From Chitinophaga pinensis (GTDB lineage Bacteria; Bacteroidota; Bacteroidia; Flavobacteriales_D; Crocinitomicaceae): DNA of 64,000 nucleotides. The first letter of the stretch is position 1. The number at the start of each line of letters is the position of its first letter. The stretch spans positions 91,832 through 155,831 of the forward strand of contig CAMAZP010000003.1 in NCBI GenBank assembly GCA_945863605.1. Reading direction: 5' to 3'. Both the position numbers and the translations under genes were made by a program. Below are positions 44,316 to 53,390 of the stretch, in pieces. The notes under the pieces were generated by a model. That model was given only the letters and a program-made list of their open reading frames with translations. It made no database searches and was not told the origin of the DNA.

Positions 44316-47144
44316 TCAGTTATTCTTTAATTCCATTTTCAAATAATAAGCAGTGTATGACTTTTCTGCAAAATCTTTAACAATTTTTTCAGGTGTTCCT
44401 TCACAGATAATTTCACCACCTTTCATTCCTCCTTCTTTACCAACATCAATGATGTAATCGGCCACTTTCACAATGTCAAGATTATGTTCAATTACGACCA
44501 TTGTATTTCCTTCATCTACCAAGCGTTGTAAAACTCCAACAAGTAAACGAATATCTTCAAAGTGAAGTCCTGTGGAAGGTTCATCTAAAATGTAAATCGT
44601 TTTTCCTGTTGCTTTTTTTGATAGCTCTGTTGCTAATTTTATGCGTTGTGCTTCGCCACCTGACAAAGTTGTAGAAGATTGACCCAAGGTAATATATCCA
44701 AGTCCAACACTTTGAATTGTTTCAATAATGCGATGAATTTTTGGGTGATGTTCAAAGAAAATAACAGCTTCGTCGATAGTCATATTTAAAACATCGGCAA
44801 TTGATTTTCCTTTGTAGCGAACTTCTAGCGTTTCGTTGTTATATCGTTTACCATTGCACGTTTCACATTCCACATAAACATCTGGCAAGAAATTCATTTC
44901 TATCAAACGCAATCCACCACCATTGCACGTTTCACATTTTCCACCCGCAACATTGAATGAAAAGCGTCCAGGTTTGTAACCTCTAATTTGTGCCTCAGGT
45001 AAAGTCGCATAAAGTGTTCGAATGTCATCAAAAACTTTGGTGTAAGTGACTGGATTTGAACGCGGTGTTCTTCCAATTGGACTTTGATCGATTTCTATAA
45101 CTTTATCTAAATGTTCAATCCCTTTGATTTCTGAGTAGGGTAGAGGAGTTCTGATTCCTTTTTGAAGTTCATTTAATAAAATCGGAAATAGTGTTTGATT
45201 AACTAAAGAAGATTTTCCACTTCCAGAAACGCCTGTGATACAAGTCAAAGTTCCTAGTGGTATGGTCAAAGTGACATTTTTAAGATTATGTCCCGTTGCA
45301 CCTTTAAGAATTAACTTTTTACCATTTCCTTTTCTTCTAGTTTTCGGTATTTCAATTGATAGTGAACCATTTAAATAACCAGCAGTTAACGAATTTGATT
45401 TTAGAATTTCGTCATATGTGCCAGCGCTAACAATTTCTCCACCGTGACGTCCAGCTGCAGGACCAATATCTACCACATAATCTGCCGCTTCAATCATCTC
45501 TTTATCATGTTCAACAACAAGAACAGAGTTGCCCGCGTCACGTAATCTTTTTAAAGATTGTATCAGTTTTGTATTATCACGTTGATGTAAACCTATCGAT
45601 GGTTCATCTAAAATATAAAGCACATTTTGAAGTTCAGTTCCAATTTGTGTTGCTAATCGAATACGTTGCGCTTCTCCACCAGAAAGACTTTTTGAGGAAC
45701 GATTTAAGGTTAGGTAATCCAATCCAACTTCGAGAATAAATCCAAGTCGTGAACGTATTTCTTTGATTATTTCAGTTGCTATAACTTTTCTTTCAGGATT
45801 TAATAAATCTTCAATTTGACCGAACCAATGCGATAGTTCCATCAAATCCATTCCTGATAAATCACCGATGTTTTTATCCCCAATTTTGAAGTAAAGCGCT
45901 TCTTTTTTTAATCGACTTCCATTGCAAGTTGGACAAGTAATTTTATTCATAAAACTTTGTGCCCAGCGTTGAATAGCTGCACTGCTGTCGTCGGAATGTC
46001 GTGTTATGAAATTGATAATTCCTTCAAATCGAATAATAGTGGTGTTGTTACTTACAATTTCCATATCTTCATTTCCGTAAAGAATGGTATTGAGCAATTC
46101 AGTATCTATTTCAGAAATTGGAGTCGAAATTGAATATCCATTATTAGTGAGAAAAGAATCTAATTTATCAAAAATCCATGTTTTTTTGTAATCTCCAAGT
46201 GGAATAATCCCACCTTGTTTGATAGATTTATTTCTGTCTGGAATAATTTTGCTTATGTCTGCCTCAGTAACTTCACCTAAACCATTACACGTTCCACATG
46301 CTCCATAAGGAGAGTTGAAAGAAAACAAGTTTGGTTCTGGTTCTGGATAACTTATTCCAGTAGTTGGACACATTAAAAAGCGACTGTAAGTTCTTGTGTA
46401 ACCGGAGTCCAAATCAGAAATCATCATTATGGAATCTCCTATTTTCATAGAAGTTACAACAGAATCATAAATTCTTTTGGTATCAACTCCGTCCGTTGTT
46501 AGCCTATCAATTACAATTTCGATATCGTGAATCTTATAGCGATCGAGTTTCATTCCTTTGGTAATGTCTTGAATAACACCATCAACGCGAACTTTGGTGT
46601 ATCCGTTTTTCAAAATCTGTTCAAATAGTTCACGGTAATGACCTTTTCGCCCTTTGATTTTTGGAGCTAAAAATGCTATTTTTTTTCCTTTAAATTCTTT
46701 TTGAATAAGTTCAACGATTCCTTCATCCGAATATTTAATCATTGGCTCGTTGGTCTCATATGAATAAGCTGTTGCGGCTCGAGCAAATAATAATCGGAGG
46801 AAATCATAAAGTTCGGTTATTGTTCCGACAGTTGAGCGAGGAGATTTTGAAACTGTTTTTTGTTCAATTGAAATTACAGGACTTAAGCCATTTATTTTGT
46901 CAACATCTGGTCGCTCTAAACCACCAATAAATTGTCGAGCATAAGCTGAAAACGTTTCAATATATCTACGTTGTCCTTCTGCAAAAATAGTATCAAAAGC
47001 TAAAGATGATTTTCCACTTCCACTTAATCCAGTAAAAACGATTAATTTATTTCTTGGAATCGATAAGTCAATGTTTTTTAGGTTATGTACCCTTGCACCG
47101 AAAACATCAATGGTTTTTTGCTCGTTATTTTCTTCTTTTTTCAA
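44316..47144 (-). CDS. uvrA: Excinuclease ABC subunit A
   Basis: A 942-residue damage-recognition ATPase of nucleotide excision repair. It has two ABC ATPase modules: Walker [13 protein letters not shown] at 39-50 and [12 protein letters not shown] at about 640; signature [16 protein letters not shown] and [16 protein letters not shown]; Walker [13 protein letters not shown] and [12 protein letters not shown]. Zinc-binding cysteine pairs are CGTCNG, CPTCNG and CETCNGGG...CETCNG. The length is standard. The start codon is TTG: the frame is closed by a TAG two codons upstream, and there is no ATG before the conserved [14 protein letters not shown], so TTG at 47144 is forced. Such a start suggests low-level translation. 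Confidence 0.96.
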   Translation of the reverse strand: MKKEENNEQKTIDVFGARVHNLKNIDLSIPRNKLIVFTGLSGSGKSSLAFDTIFAEGQRRYIETFSAYARQFIGGLERPDVDKINGLSPVISIEQKTVSKSPRSTVGTITELYDFLRLLFARAATAYSYETNEPMIKYSDEGIVELIQKEFKGKKIAFLAPKIKGRKGHYRELFEQILKNGYTKVRVDGVIQDITKGMKLDRYKIHDIEIVIDRLTTDGVDTKRIYDSVVTSMKIGDSIMMISDLDSGYTRTYSRFLMCPTTGISYPEPEPNLFSFNSPYGACGTCNGLGEVTEADISKIIPDRNKSIKQGGIIPLGDYKKTWIFDKLDSFLTNNGYSISTPISEIDTELLNTILYGNEDMEIVSNNTTIIRFEGIINFITRHSDDSSAAIQRWAQSFMNKITCPTCNGSRLKKEALYFKIGDKNIGDLSGMDLMELSHWFGQIEDLLNPERKVIATEIIKEIRSRLGFILEVGLDYLTLNRSSKSLSGGEAQRIRLATQIGTELQNVLYILDEPSIGLHQRDNTKLIQSLKRLRDAGNSVLVVEHDKEMIEAADYVVDIGPAAGRHGGEIVSAGTYDEILKSNSLTAGYLNGSLSIEIPKTRRKGNGKKLILKGATGHNLKNVTLTIPLGTLTCITGVSGSGKSSLVNQTLFPILLNELQKGIRTPLPYSEIKGIEHLDKVIEIDQSPIGRTPRSNPVTYTKVFDDIRTLYATLPEAQIRGYKPGRFSFNVAGGKCETCNGGGLRLIEMNFLPDVYVECETCNGKRYNNETLEVRYKGKSIADVLNMTIDEAVIFFEHHPKIHRIIETIQSVGLGYITLGQSSTTLSGGEAQRIKLATELSKKATGKTIYILDEPSTGLHFEDIRLLVGVLQRLVDEGNTMVVIEHNLDIVKVADYIIDVGKEGGMKGGEIICEGTPEKIVKDFAEKSYTAYYLKMELKNN

Positions 47145-47182
47145 TTGCTAGTATTACGGAGAAATATTAGATTAAGAGTTCG

Positions 47183-47190
47183 CAAATTTA
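47183..47190 (-). promoter_or_regulatory. uvrA: -7 promoter box of uvrA
   Basis: TAAATTTG on the minus strand matches the consensus and ends 38 bases before the TTG start. A TTG upstream is at 13-base spacing, shorter than usual. No LexA-like palindrome was noticed in the gap. Confidence 0.45.
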
Positions 47191-47258
47191 ATTGAAGTTC
47201 AATCAATATTGCTATCTAAACAACTGAATTTGGCTTTTTGTTAGCTTAAAAGTAAAAA

Positions 47259-48329
47259 TTAGTTTTTCTTTTTATAAATAATTGTATTTCTGTACAATAA
47301 AAAGAAAACAACTAGGAAGAACATGAGAAATGCAAAAATTGGTAGTATGACATTGTTTTTAACAAGATATATTATCAAAGCTGAAAATGCAAATGATAAA
47401 AACCCAATTAAAGTGAATATGTACCAAACTTGTCTATCGTTAAACCCTGCATAAACCAGGTGATGAGTTGTGTGGTCTTTTCCTCCTACCATTGGAGACT
47501 TACCTTCCTTCAAACGGTTAATGACTACTGTTAGCGTGTCAACAGCTGCTGGTGTTAATGCAACCAACGTAATGATTAAACTAACCCAAGAATGATTTTC
47601 AGTTAAAGAACCAAGATTCCATAAGTATTTTACGGTAAAAAATGCTACAAAAAGTCCAATAAATTGACTTCCGGCATCACCCATGAACATTTTTGATGGA
47701 TTGATATTGTATCTAAGAAAACCTACAATTGCACCAATTACTGAGACTATTGAAAAAATCCAATACGGTTCATTTGAATTTCCAATAAAGTAGCAAGCAA
47801 ATAAACAAGACATTAAAGCAAAAAGTGTGGTTGTCGCTGTAATCCCATCCATGTTATCCAGCATGTTTAATGAGTTCATTAAAATAACAACCCATAAAAC
47901 TGTAAACGTTTGATCAAGGATATTAATGTGAAAAAGGTCAATTTTAGTATTTGTCCAAATTAATATCATTCCACATAATATCTGAACAATTAACTTAAAC
48001 ATAGGTTTTGTATTGTAAGCATCATCAGCTAAGCCCATCATAAATGCCATACTTGCAGAAATAAATAAACCAACATAAGCTATGTCTGAAAATAGCTCAG
48101 ATTTAGGATCTAAAATTAGATTCATAAATGTTGAAAATAAAAATCCTAAAAACATACTTACTCCACCTAATGATGGTTTTGATGTGCTACTCCATCGAAC
48201 TGTTACATCGTTTTTATTTCTAATACCTAAATTTTGAGAAAATTTTAGAAGAATTAAATTTACAATAAGAGAAATTATGAGGGCTCCGCAAAAAAATATT
48301 AAAAATGTAGAATAGTTAGTTATTTTCAT
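47259..48329 (-). CDS. WecA/MraY-family undecaprenyl-phosphate sugar-1-phosphate transferase
   Basis: A 356-residue multi-pass inner-membrane enzyme that loads a HexNAc-1-phosphate onto undecaprenyl phosphate to start polysaccharide assembly. About ten hydrophobic helices are visible. Catalytic motifs are GLADDAYNTKP, NMLDNMDGITA, FMGDAGSQFIGLF and the cytoplasmic DHTTHHLVYAG loop with the His-rich signature of the WecA branch (rather than MraY). The sugar is probably GlcNAc or a related HexNAc. It is the last gene of the polysaccharide operon, 5 bases after the epimerase gene. This is the only initiating transferase in the window. Confidence 0.9.
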   Translation of the reverse strand: MKITNYSTFLIFFCGALIISLIVNLILLKFSQNLGIRNKNDVTVRWSSTSKPSLGGVSMFLGFLFSTFMNLILDPKSELFSDIAYVGLFISASMAFMMGLADDAYNTKPMFKLIVQILCGMILIWTNTKIDLFHINILDQTFTVLWVVILMNSLNMLDNMDGITATTTLFALMSCLFACYFIGNSNEPYWIFSIVSVIGAIVGFLRYNINPSKMFMGDAGSQFIGLFVAFFTVKYLWNLGSLTENHSWVSLIITLVALTPAAVDTLTVVINRLKEGKSPMVGGKDHTTHHLVYAGFNDRQVWYIFTLIGFLSFAFSALIIYLVKNNVILPIFAFLMFFLVVFFLLYRNTIIYKKKN

Positions 48330-48334
48330 GGCAG

Positions 48335-48877
48335 TTAAAATGGTGATACAAAGTTATTAAATTCTATACCTCTCTGATCTTTTTCTGAGATAATTGGTTC
48401 TTTTATGTTCCAATCTATATTTAAGTTTTTATCATTCCATAAAATTGTATTTTCAAATGCTGGTGCGTAGTAATTACTACATTTATATGAAAAAATAGTG
48501 TTGTCCTCTAATGCACAAAAACCATGAGCAAAGCCAGGAGGTATCCAAAATTGTTTTTTTTCAATATCGTCTAATAGTATACTAATATGTTGTCCATATG
48601 TTGGTGAATCTTTCCGAATGTCTAATGCGACATCTATTACGGAACCTTTTATTACTTGTATTAACTTACCTTGATCATGTGGAGGACTTTGAAAATGTAA
48701 TCCCCTCAAAACTCCTTTGCTTGACAACGAAAGATTATCTTGCACTAAACTGGTAACATTTAATATTTTTTCATACTTAAATTGACTAAAAGTCTCAAGA
48801 AAATATCCTCTTTCATCTCCAAAAACTTTAGGCAAAAAAGTAAAAAGACCTTTTATCCTTTCTTCTTTGATTTCCAT
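48335..48877 (-). CDS. rfbC: dTDP-4-dehydrorhamnose 3,5-epimerase family protein
   Basis: A 180-residue cupin epimerase of the RmlC family, which in the dTDP-rhamnose pathway inverts C3 and C5 of dTDP-4-keto-6-deoxyglucose. It shows FGDERGYFLETF, SKGVLRGLHFQSPPHDQGKL (catalytic His61), and FWIPPGFAHGFCALED with a second active-site-region histidine and Tyr near SNYYAPAFE. The length is normal. The gene starts inside the end of the tyrosine-kinase gene (25-base overlap). rfbA, rfbB and rfbD are not in the window, so the enzyme must use a nucleotide sugar made elsewhere; a FdtC- or other sugar-epimerase role is possible. Confidence 0.9.
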   Translation of the reverse strand: MEIKEERIKGLFTFLPKVFGDERGYFLETFSQFKYEKILNVTSLVQDNLSLSSKGVLRGLHFQSPPHDQGKLIQVIKGSVIDVALDIRKDSPTYGQHISILLDDIEKKQFWIPPGFAHGFCALEDNTIFSYKCSNYYAPAFENTILWNDKNLNIDWNIKEPIISEKDQRGIEFNNFVSPF

Positions 48878-51300
48878 AATCTTCTTATTAATAATACTAT
48901 TTTTCCTAGTAAATTAGGTTTTTCATCTTCATCCTCAGTATAATATCCATCCTCACTAGAACCATAATTTTCACCATAACCATAACCATAACCATAACCA
49001 TAACCATAACCGTATCCATAACCATAAATTGATTTTTTGGTTTCTACACCATTTAAAATTACATTCAGTTTAGTTATTTTTTGCACTTCAATTAATTCCC
49101 TAACACGGTTTACAAACATTCTTTTTGAATAATTAGCTTTGAAAACATACAAAGGTATATCAGCATTAGCTAAAATATGAATACCATCTGAGACAATTCC
49201 TACTGGTGGGTTATCAATCATAACAATATCATATTTTAATTTCAATTCTTCAAATATGTCAATGAGTGCCTGACTTTGGATTAATTCAGAAGGATTTGGG
49301 GGAATAGGTCCAGCTGTAATGAAATGTAGATTAGGAAGATGAGATTCACGAATAACATCATCTAATTTCACAAATCCAGAAATTAAGCTACTCATTCCAT
49401 CACTATTGTCGGTGTTAAATCCGTGATGAACTTTAGGTTTCCTTAAATCTAAATCAATTACAATTGTTTTTTTACCATTTGCAGCAATTAATCCAGCCAT
49501 ATTTAAGATGACAAAAGTTTTACCCTCACCAGAGATTGACGAGGATACTGCAATAACTTTTGCATCTTTGTTTATAAAACTCATATTTGCTCGAATACTT
49601 CTAATAGCTTCGGCCATTCTTGATTTAGAAGATTCTGTTACAACAACTTGAGAATACTTCATTTTCTTTTTATACAAAGGTACTGAGCCCAAAAAGTTAA
49701 CTTCACTTGGTAGTATCTTTTGAAGATCAGAAGGTCCAATAATATCGTTGTAAGTCAAGTATCTTAGCACTAATAAACCTAATCCCAAAATAATACCCAA
49801 TCCAATACTTATCAAATAAACTAACTTTTGATTAGGTTGCATAGGACTAGCTGGAATTGTTGCCTCACTTAATATTCTATTTGTAGTAGAATATCCTGCA
49901 TTTGAAAGTTCAAATTCAATTTTCTTTTCTGTAAATAAAGTGAAGTATCTATTATTTAATTCTTCCATATATTTTAGTCGATCGTATTCCATCTTTTTTT
50001 CAGGAAGGTCATAATATTCACTTTCTACCTCATTAATTTTATTTTGAATTTGATTTTTTTCATTTTTTAATCTATCCTCAATAATCCCCATACTTCTTTT
50101 AATAGAATATATTCTATTTTGTATTCGTTCGTTAAGAATTTTGATTTTCGGGTTATCTTTTGTAACATCTCTTAGCAAGTCATCTTTTTGTTCTAAAACT
50201 TTATTTAAGTCATCAATTTGTTGTATAACTGAACCCTCAAAGCTTTTTTTACCAATCATCTCCGGTATCAACTTATACAATTCAATTCTATTTGGTTCAG
50301 ATTGTATTTTGGAATAGATTAATTTGATAGTACTTAATTCCTCATCAACTGAAATTAATTTTTTACTTAATTCATTTAAGTTACTTGATAAATTTTCACC
50401 AAATCCTTCAATGTCTGGTATTCTCTGAACTCGTTGAAAAGTGTTTATACTATCTTTAGATTTTCTAAGTATTTTGGATAATGAATCTAATTGCTGATTG
50501 ATAAATGCAATCGTTTTTGTGGATTTAGTTTGTTTTGAATCTTTTTCGTAGTTTAGATAAACATTCAGAATTGAATTTACTATATCATAACTCAATCTTG
50601 GACTGAAATGTGTAAAACTAATTTCAATTGTTTTTGCATTTTGATCAATAGGATTCACTGTTAATCCACTGTGAAGTTGATTTGAAAGAACATCTAAATT
50701 ATTAAATTGAAAATAAATTTTATTACTTTCTATTACATCAAGGAACTGGTTCGTATTTATTACTCTAAATACAATATCAAAATGTTTGTTTGTTATATGT
50801 TCATTTATTTTTCCACGGTATATTGTTTTAGTTAAGTTTTCTATTAACTTAATTTTATTATTTTCTATTTCTATATCAATCCTTTTTCCAGCCAAACTCG
50901 AATCAGAAAAACGATAAATTATAATTTCAAATGGTGCAGATCGGTATAAATCTTTTGTAACAACTTTACCTTCAGAATAAATAGAAGTCTCTAACTGTAA
51001 GTTATTTATTGATTTTTTAAAAAGTACATCTGACCTAAGTAATTCAATTTCTTTTGAAAGATCTGTTGATTGTTGTATGAGTGTATTTTGACCAAGTACA
51101 TCGCCTACTTTATCTTCCTCAATTATTTGTAAAATACTTGTGGATTTATAAATTGGTTTAGTGTACCTTAAATACAAGTAAGAACCAATACTGAATAAAA
51201 GAACAAGAAAAACTGGAGTAAACCAATGTCGTTTGATTATTATAAATAGAATTCTAATATCAAATTCTGTATTGGAAAACATAGATTTTTGTTGTGCCAC
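48853..51300 (-). CDS. wzc: Wzc-like polysaccharide co-polymerase / tyrosine autokinase
   Basis: An 815-residue inner-membrane protein that controls polysaccharide chain length and export with Wza. The N-terminus is cytoplasmic with a Wzz domain and a first helix (about 27-47), then a long periplasmic coiled-coil region (about 240-450), and a second helix at about 497-520 (LVYLISIGLGIILGLGLLVL). The cytoplasmic BY-kinase domain has Walker A SSSISGEGKTF, Walker A' IVIDLDLRKPK and Walker B VMIDNPP. After residue 765 comes a tail with nine YG dipeptides and further tyrosines (ENYGSSEDGYYTEDEDEK), the autophosphorylation cluster, then a basic end. It lies 6 bases after wza in the operon. Confidence 0.92.
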   Translation of the reverse strand: MAQQKSMFSNTEFDIRILFIIIKRHWFTPVFLVLLFSIGSYLYLRYTKPIYKSTSILQIIEEDKVGDVLGQNTLIQQSTDLSKEIELLRSDVLFKKSINNLQLETSIYSEGKVVTKDLYRSAPFEIIIYRFSDSSLAGKRIDIEIENNKIKLIENLTKTIYRGKINEHITNKHFDIVFRVINTNQFLDVIESNKIYFQFNNLDVLSNQLHSGLTVNPIDQNAKTIEISFTHFSPRLSYDIVNSILNVYLNYEKDSKQTKSTKTIAFINQQLDSLSKILRKSKDSINTFQRVQRIPDIEGFGENLSSNLNELSKKLISVDEELSTIKLIYSKIQSEPNRIELYKLIPEMIGKKSFEGSVIQQIDDLNKVLEQKDDLLRDVTKDNPKIKILNERIQNRIYSIKRSMGIIEDRLKNEKNQIQNKINEVESEYYDLPEKKMEYDRLKYMEELNNRYFTLFTEKKIEFELSNAGYSTTNRILSEATIPASPMQPNQKLVYLISIGLGIILGLGLLVLRYLTYNDIIGPSDLQKILPSEVNFLGSVPLYKKKMKYSQVVVTESSKSRMAEAIRSIRANMSFINKDAKVIAVSSSISGEGKTFVILNMAGLIAANGKKTIVIDLDLRKPKVHHGFNTDNSDGMSSLISGFVKLDDVIRESHLPNLHFITAGPIPPNPSELIQSQALIDIFEELKLKYDIVMIDNPPVGIVSDGIHILANADIPLYVFKANYSKRMFVNRVRELIEVQKITKLNVILNGVETKKSIYGYGYGYGYGYGYGYGYGENYGSSEDGYYTEDEDEKPNLLGKIVLLIRRLWKSKKKG
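48973..49026 (-). repeat. wzc: Hexanucleotide repeat encoding the Wzc tyrosine cluster
   Basis: Nine hexamers (seven of GGTTAT type plus two variants) encode (Tyr-Gly)9 in the kinase tail. Because the unit is six bases, copy-number slippage changes the number of phosphorylatable tyrosines by one without breaking the frame. Six consecutive units are identical. Confidence 0.95.
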
Positions 51301-51306
51301 CTTTTT

Positions 51307-52101
51307 TTATTTTGAAAAAATTGCAATAACAGCTAGAGAGGTGGTTGCTAAACTTAACCATGGACCAACTTCTCTAAAAATTGATGATGCAATTCTAGGT
51401 TTATAATCGATGTAAATATAATCGTTTCCTTGAACTATCATTTCAGCTTCATTCAAACCTCTAATTGTTGACAAATCTATTTTGTATATTTCTCTTTTAC
51501 CATTACTTGTTCTTCGCATAACTTTTATTGAATTTGATCTTGCATTTTCTGAAATACCACCAGCAAGTGCTATAACTTCAATTAAACTAGTATTGGTATT
51601 AGTTAAATAAATAACATTCGCAGAACCTCGATCTCCAAAAAAGAATACCCGTTGGTTTGAAAGACGAATTTGAACAAATGGGTTTATAAAATTTTTCGAT
51701 AGTAAGGTAGAAATAGTATCTTCAAGCTCAACAATTGTTAATCCTTTGACATATATTTCTCCAACTAAAGGTAAATTTGTTTTTCCATCTTGGCGAACTA
51801 AATAATCAATTAATGACCTGGACTGTTGGTTTGCAATGCTTCCATTTCCTTCTGTTAACTCTGCAACTCCTGACTGATTGAAGATAATTCGTTCACCTTC
51901 ATTTGTAGCAAATTGAAAGCTAAATCGATCACCAGGGCCAAGTATATAATCATCTGTTGGGTTCATAACTAAAGAATCATATTTGAAAGAACCATCTTTA
52001 GGGATTTTAAAAAGAGCATTACTGTTAACGTTGCCACAACTATTTGATAGTAATATTAAAAGACAAAAAAATGTAACGTATAAAAAACTTTTAATTTTCA
52101 T
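51307..52101 (-). CDS. wza: Polysaccharide export outer-membrane lipoprotein, Wza-like
   Basis: A 264-residue lipoprotein of the polysaccharide biosynthesis/export family. The lipobox ends LLSNSC (cysteine at about 22). A Poly_export domain follows with YILGPGDRFSFQF near 50-65 and QDGKTNLPLVGEIYVKGLTI, then an SLBB domain (IEVIALAGGISENARSNSIK; VQGNDYIYIDYKP). A C-terminal hydrophobic segment (WLSLATTSLAVIAIFS) is typical of the Bacteroidota form. It forms the outer-membrane exit with Wzc. The start overlaps the glycosyltransferase gene by 11 bases. Confidence 0.9.
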   Translation of the reverse strand: MKIKSFLYVTFFCLLILLSNSCGNVNSNALFKIPKDGSFKYDSLVMNPTDDYILGPGDRFSFQFATNEGERIIFNQSGVAELTEGNGSIANQQSRSLIDYLVRQDGKTNLPLVGEIYVKGLTIVELEDTISTLLSKNFINPFVQIRLSNQRVFFFGDRGSANVIYLTNTNTSLIEVIALAGGISENARSNSIKVMRRTSNGKREIYKIDLSTIRGLNEAEMIVQGNDYIYIDYKPRIASSIFREVGPWLSLATTSLAVIAIFSK

Positions 52102-53281
52102 TCTTCATTTTTTCAAGTAGTGAGTAGTAATATTTTTCCATATCAGAAACTAATCTTGTATAGTGGAATTTACTTTTTACGAAATCCCAACCATTTTGTG
52201 ACATTCTTTCTCTATTTTGTTTATCCTCTGTTAACAATAGTAGTTTATTTGAAAAACTAATAGCATCTTTTTTTGGTGAAATATACCCAGTTTCATTTTC
52301 ATCAATAATATCTCTAACACCTCCAACATCTGTTGAAACAATTGGAATATTACATGCTTGCGCTTCAATTAAACTTACGGGTGTTCCCTCATTATCAGAT
52401 GTTAAACAAATCAAATCCATCCCCGCATTAAAAGTTTTTATATCTTTTATCCATGACGTCATCCTAATATCGATAGTAATCTCTGTCTTAAGAATTGCCA
52501 CTTTTTCTTCAATTGATTTTTTTTGATCTCCATCCCCTACTATAAAGAAAACTAATTTTTGTTTCGTCTGCTGTTGAACAAGTTTAATTGATTCTAAAAA
52601 TAAATCATGATTTTTAATTGGAGCTAATCTTCCAATAATTGCAATAGCAATTTGATCATCACTTAAATTGTATTCATCTCTAGTGATTTTTCTTTTTTCA
52701 ACTAAATTCTCTTGAAATGGATTTAAATCAAATCCCAACTGAATAACCTCAACTTTTTCTTTTTTGGCAATCCGATATGTTTCTGTTAATTCATTTTTTT
52801 GTAAGTCAGAAATAGCAATTATCCCAGAGGATCTTTTGGCGAGTCTTTTCTCTATTAAACGATATAGTTCAGTTTTATATTTACTAAAATAGGAATGAAA
52901 AACATGACCGTGAAAGGTGTGAATAATAATAGGAACTTTACAATCATATGCAGCTTTTCTACCCAACGCACCTGCTTTTGCAGCATGTGTGTGTACAATA
53001 TCAGGATTGAAGTCTTTTATAATTTCTTTGATTTTTTTTAATGCTTTACGGTCACTGATAACATTTGGGACTCTCTTCATCTCACTAATCAATATTGGAG
53101 ATACACCGTATTCCTTTAAAATATGTAATGAATCTGCTTCTCCTTCTTCAGGTAATCCACCGACTAGTAATGTTTCAAATTCATCTGAAAGGTAACGAGT
53201 TAAAAAAGTTGCGTTGTAAGTAGGGCCACCTATATTAAAACGATTGATTATTCTTAAAACTTTAATTTTCTTTTGAAGCAA
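52091..53281 (-). CDS. Family 4 glycosyltransferase (GT-B), TTG start
   Basis: A 396-residue retaining glycosyltransferase with two Rossmann-like domains. The N-terminal acceptor domain begins KVLRIINRFNIGGPTYNATF and includes PDIVHTHAAKAGALGRKAAY. The C-terminal donor domain has IAIIGRLAPIKNHDLFLES and the EX7E region DNEGTPVSLIEAQACNIPIV. It probably adds a sugar to the lipid-linked precursor made by the WecA-like enzyme. There is no ATG in the frame: a stop lies four codons upstream, so TTG at 53281 is the likely start. First gene of the polysaccharide operon. A TAAAATTTTG stretch overlaps the start and may be a degenerate promoter box. Confidence 0.88.
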   Translation of the reverse strand: MLQKKIKVLRIINRFNIGGPTYNATFLTRYLSDEFETLLVGGLPEEGEADSLHILKEYGVSPILISEMKRVPNVISDRKALKKIKEIIKDFNPDIVHTHAAKAGALGRKAAYDCKVPIIIHTFHGHVFHSYFSKYKTELYRLIEKRLAKRSSGIIAISDLQKNELTETYRIAKKEKVEVIQLGFDLNPFQENLVEKRKITRDEYNLSDDQIAIAIIGRLAPIKNHDLFLESIKLVQQQTKQKLVFFIVGDGDQKKSIEEKVAILKTEITIDIRMTSWIKDIKTFNAGMDLICLTSDNEGTPVSLIEAQACNIPIVSTDVGGVRDIIDENETGYISPKKDAISFSNKLLLLTEDKQNRERMSQNGWDFVKSKFHYTRLVSDMEKYYYSLLEKMKNEN

Positions 53282-53390
53282 AATTTTAATGTATTAGTTT
53301 AATTTGTTACTATAAAACGCTTTATGAAAAATCACTAAATATAAAATACAAAATTAAAAATTTCAATGATATTTGTACTAAAAATTTGAA

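Noticed and set aside
48973..49026. On/off phase variation of wzc by repeat slippage
   Set aside because: The unit is six bases, so slippage cannot shift the frame; only graded change of tyrosine number is possible.
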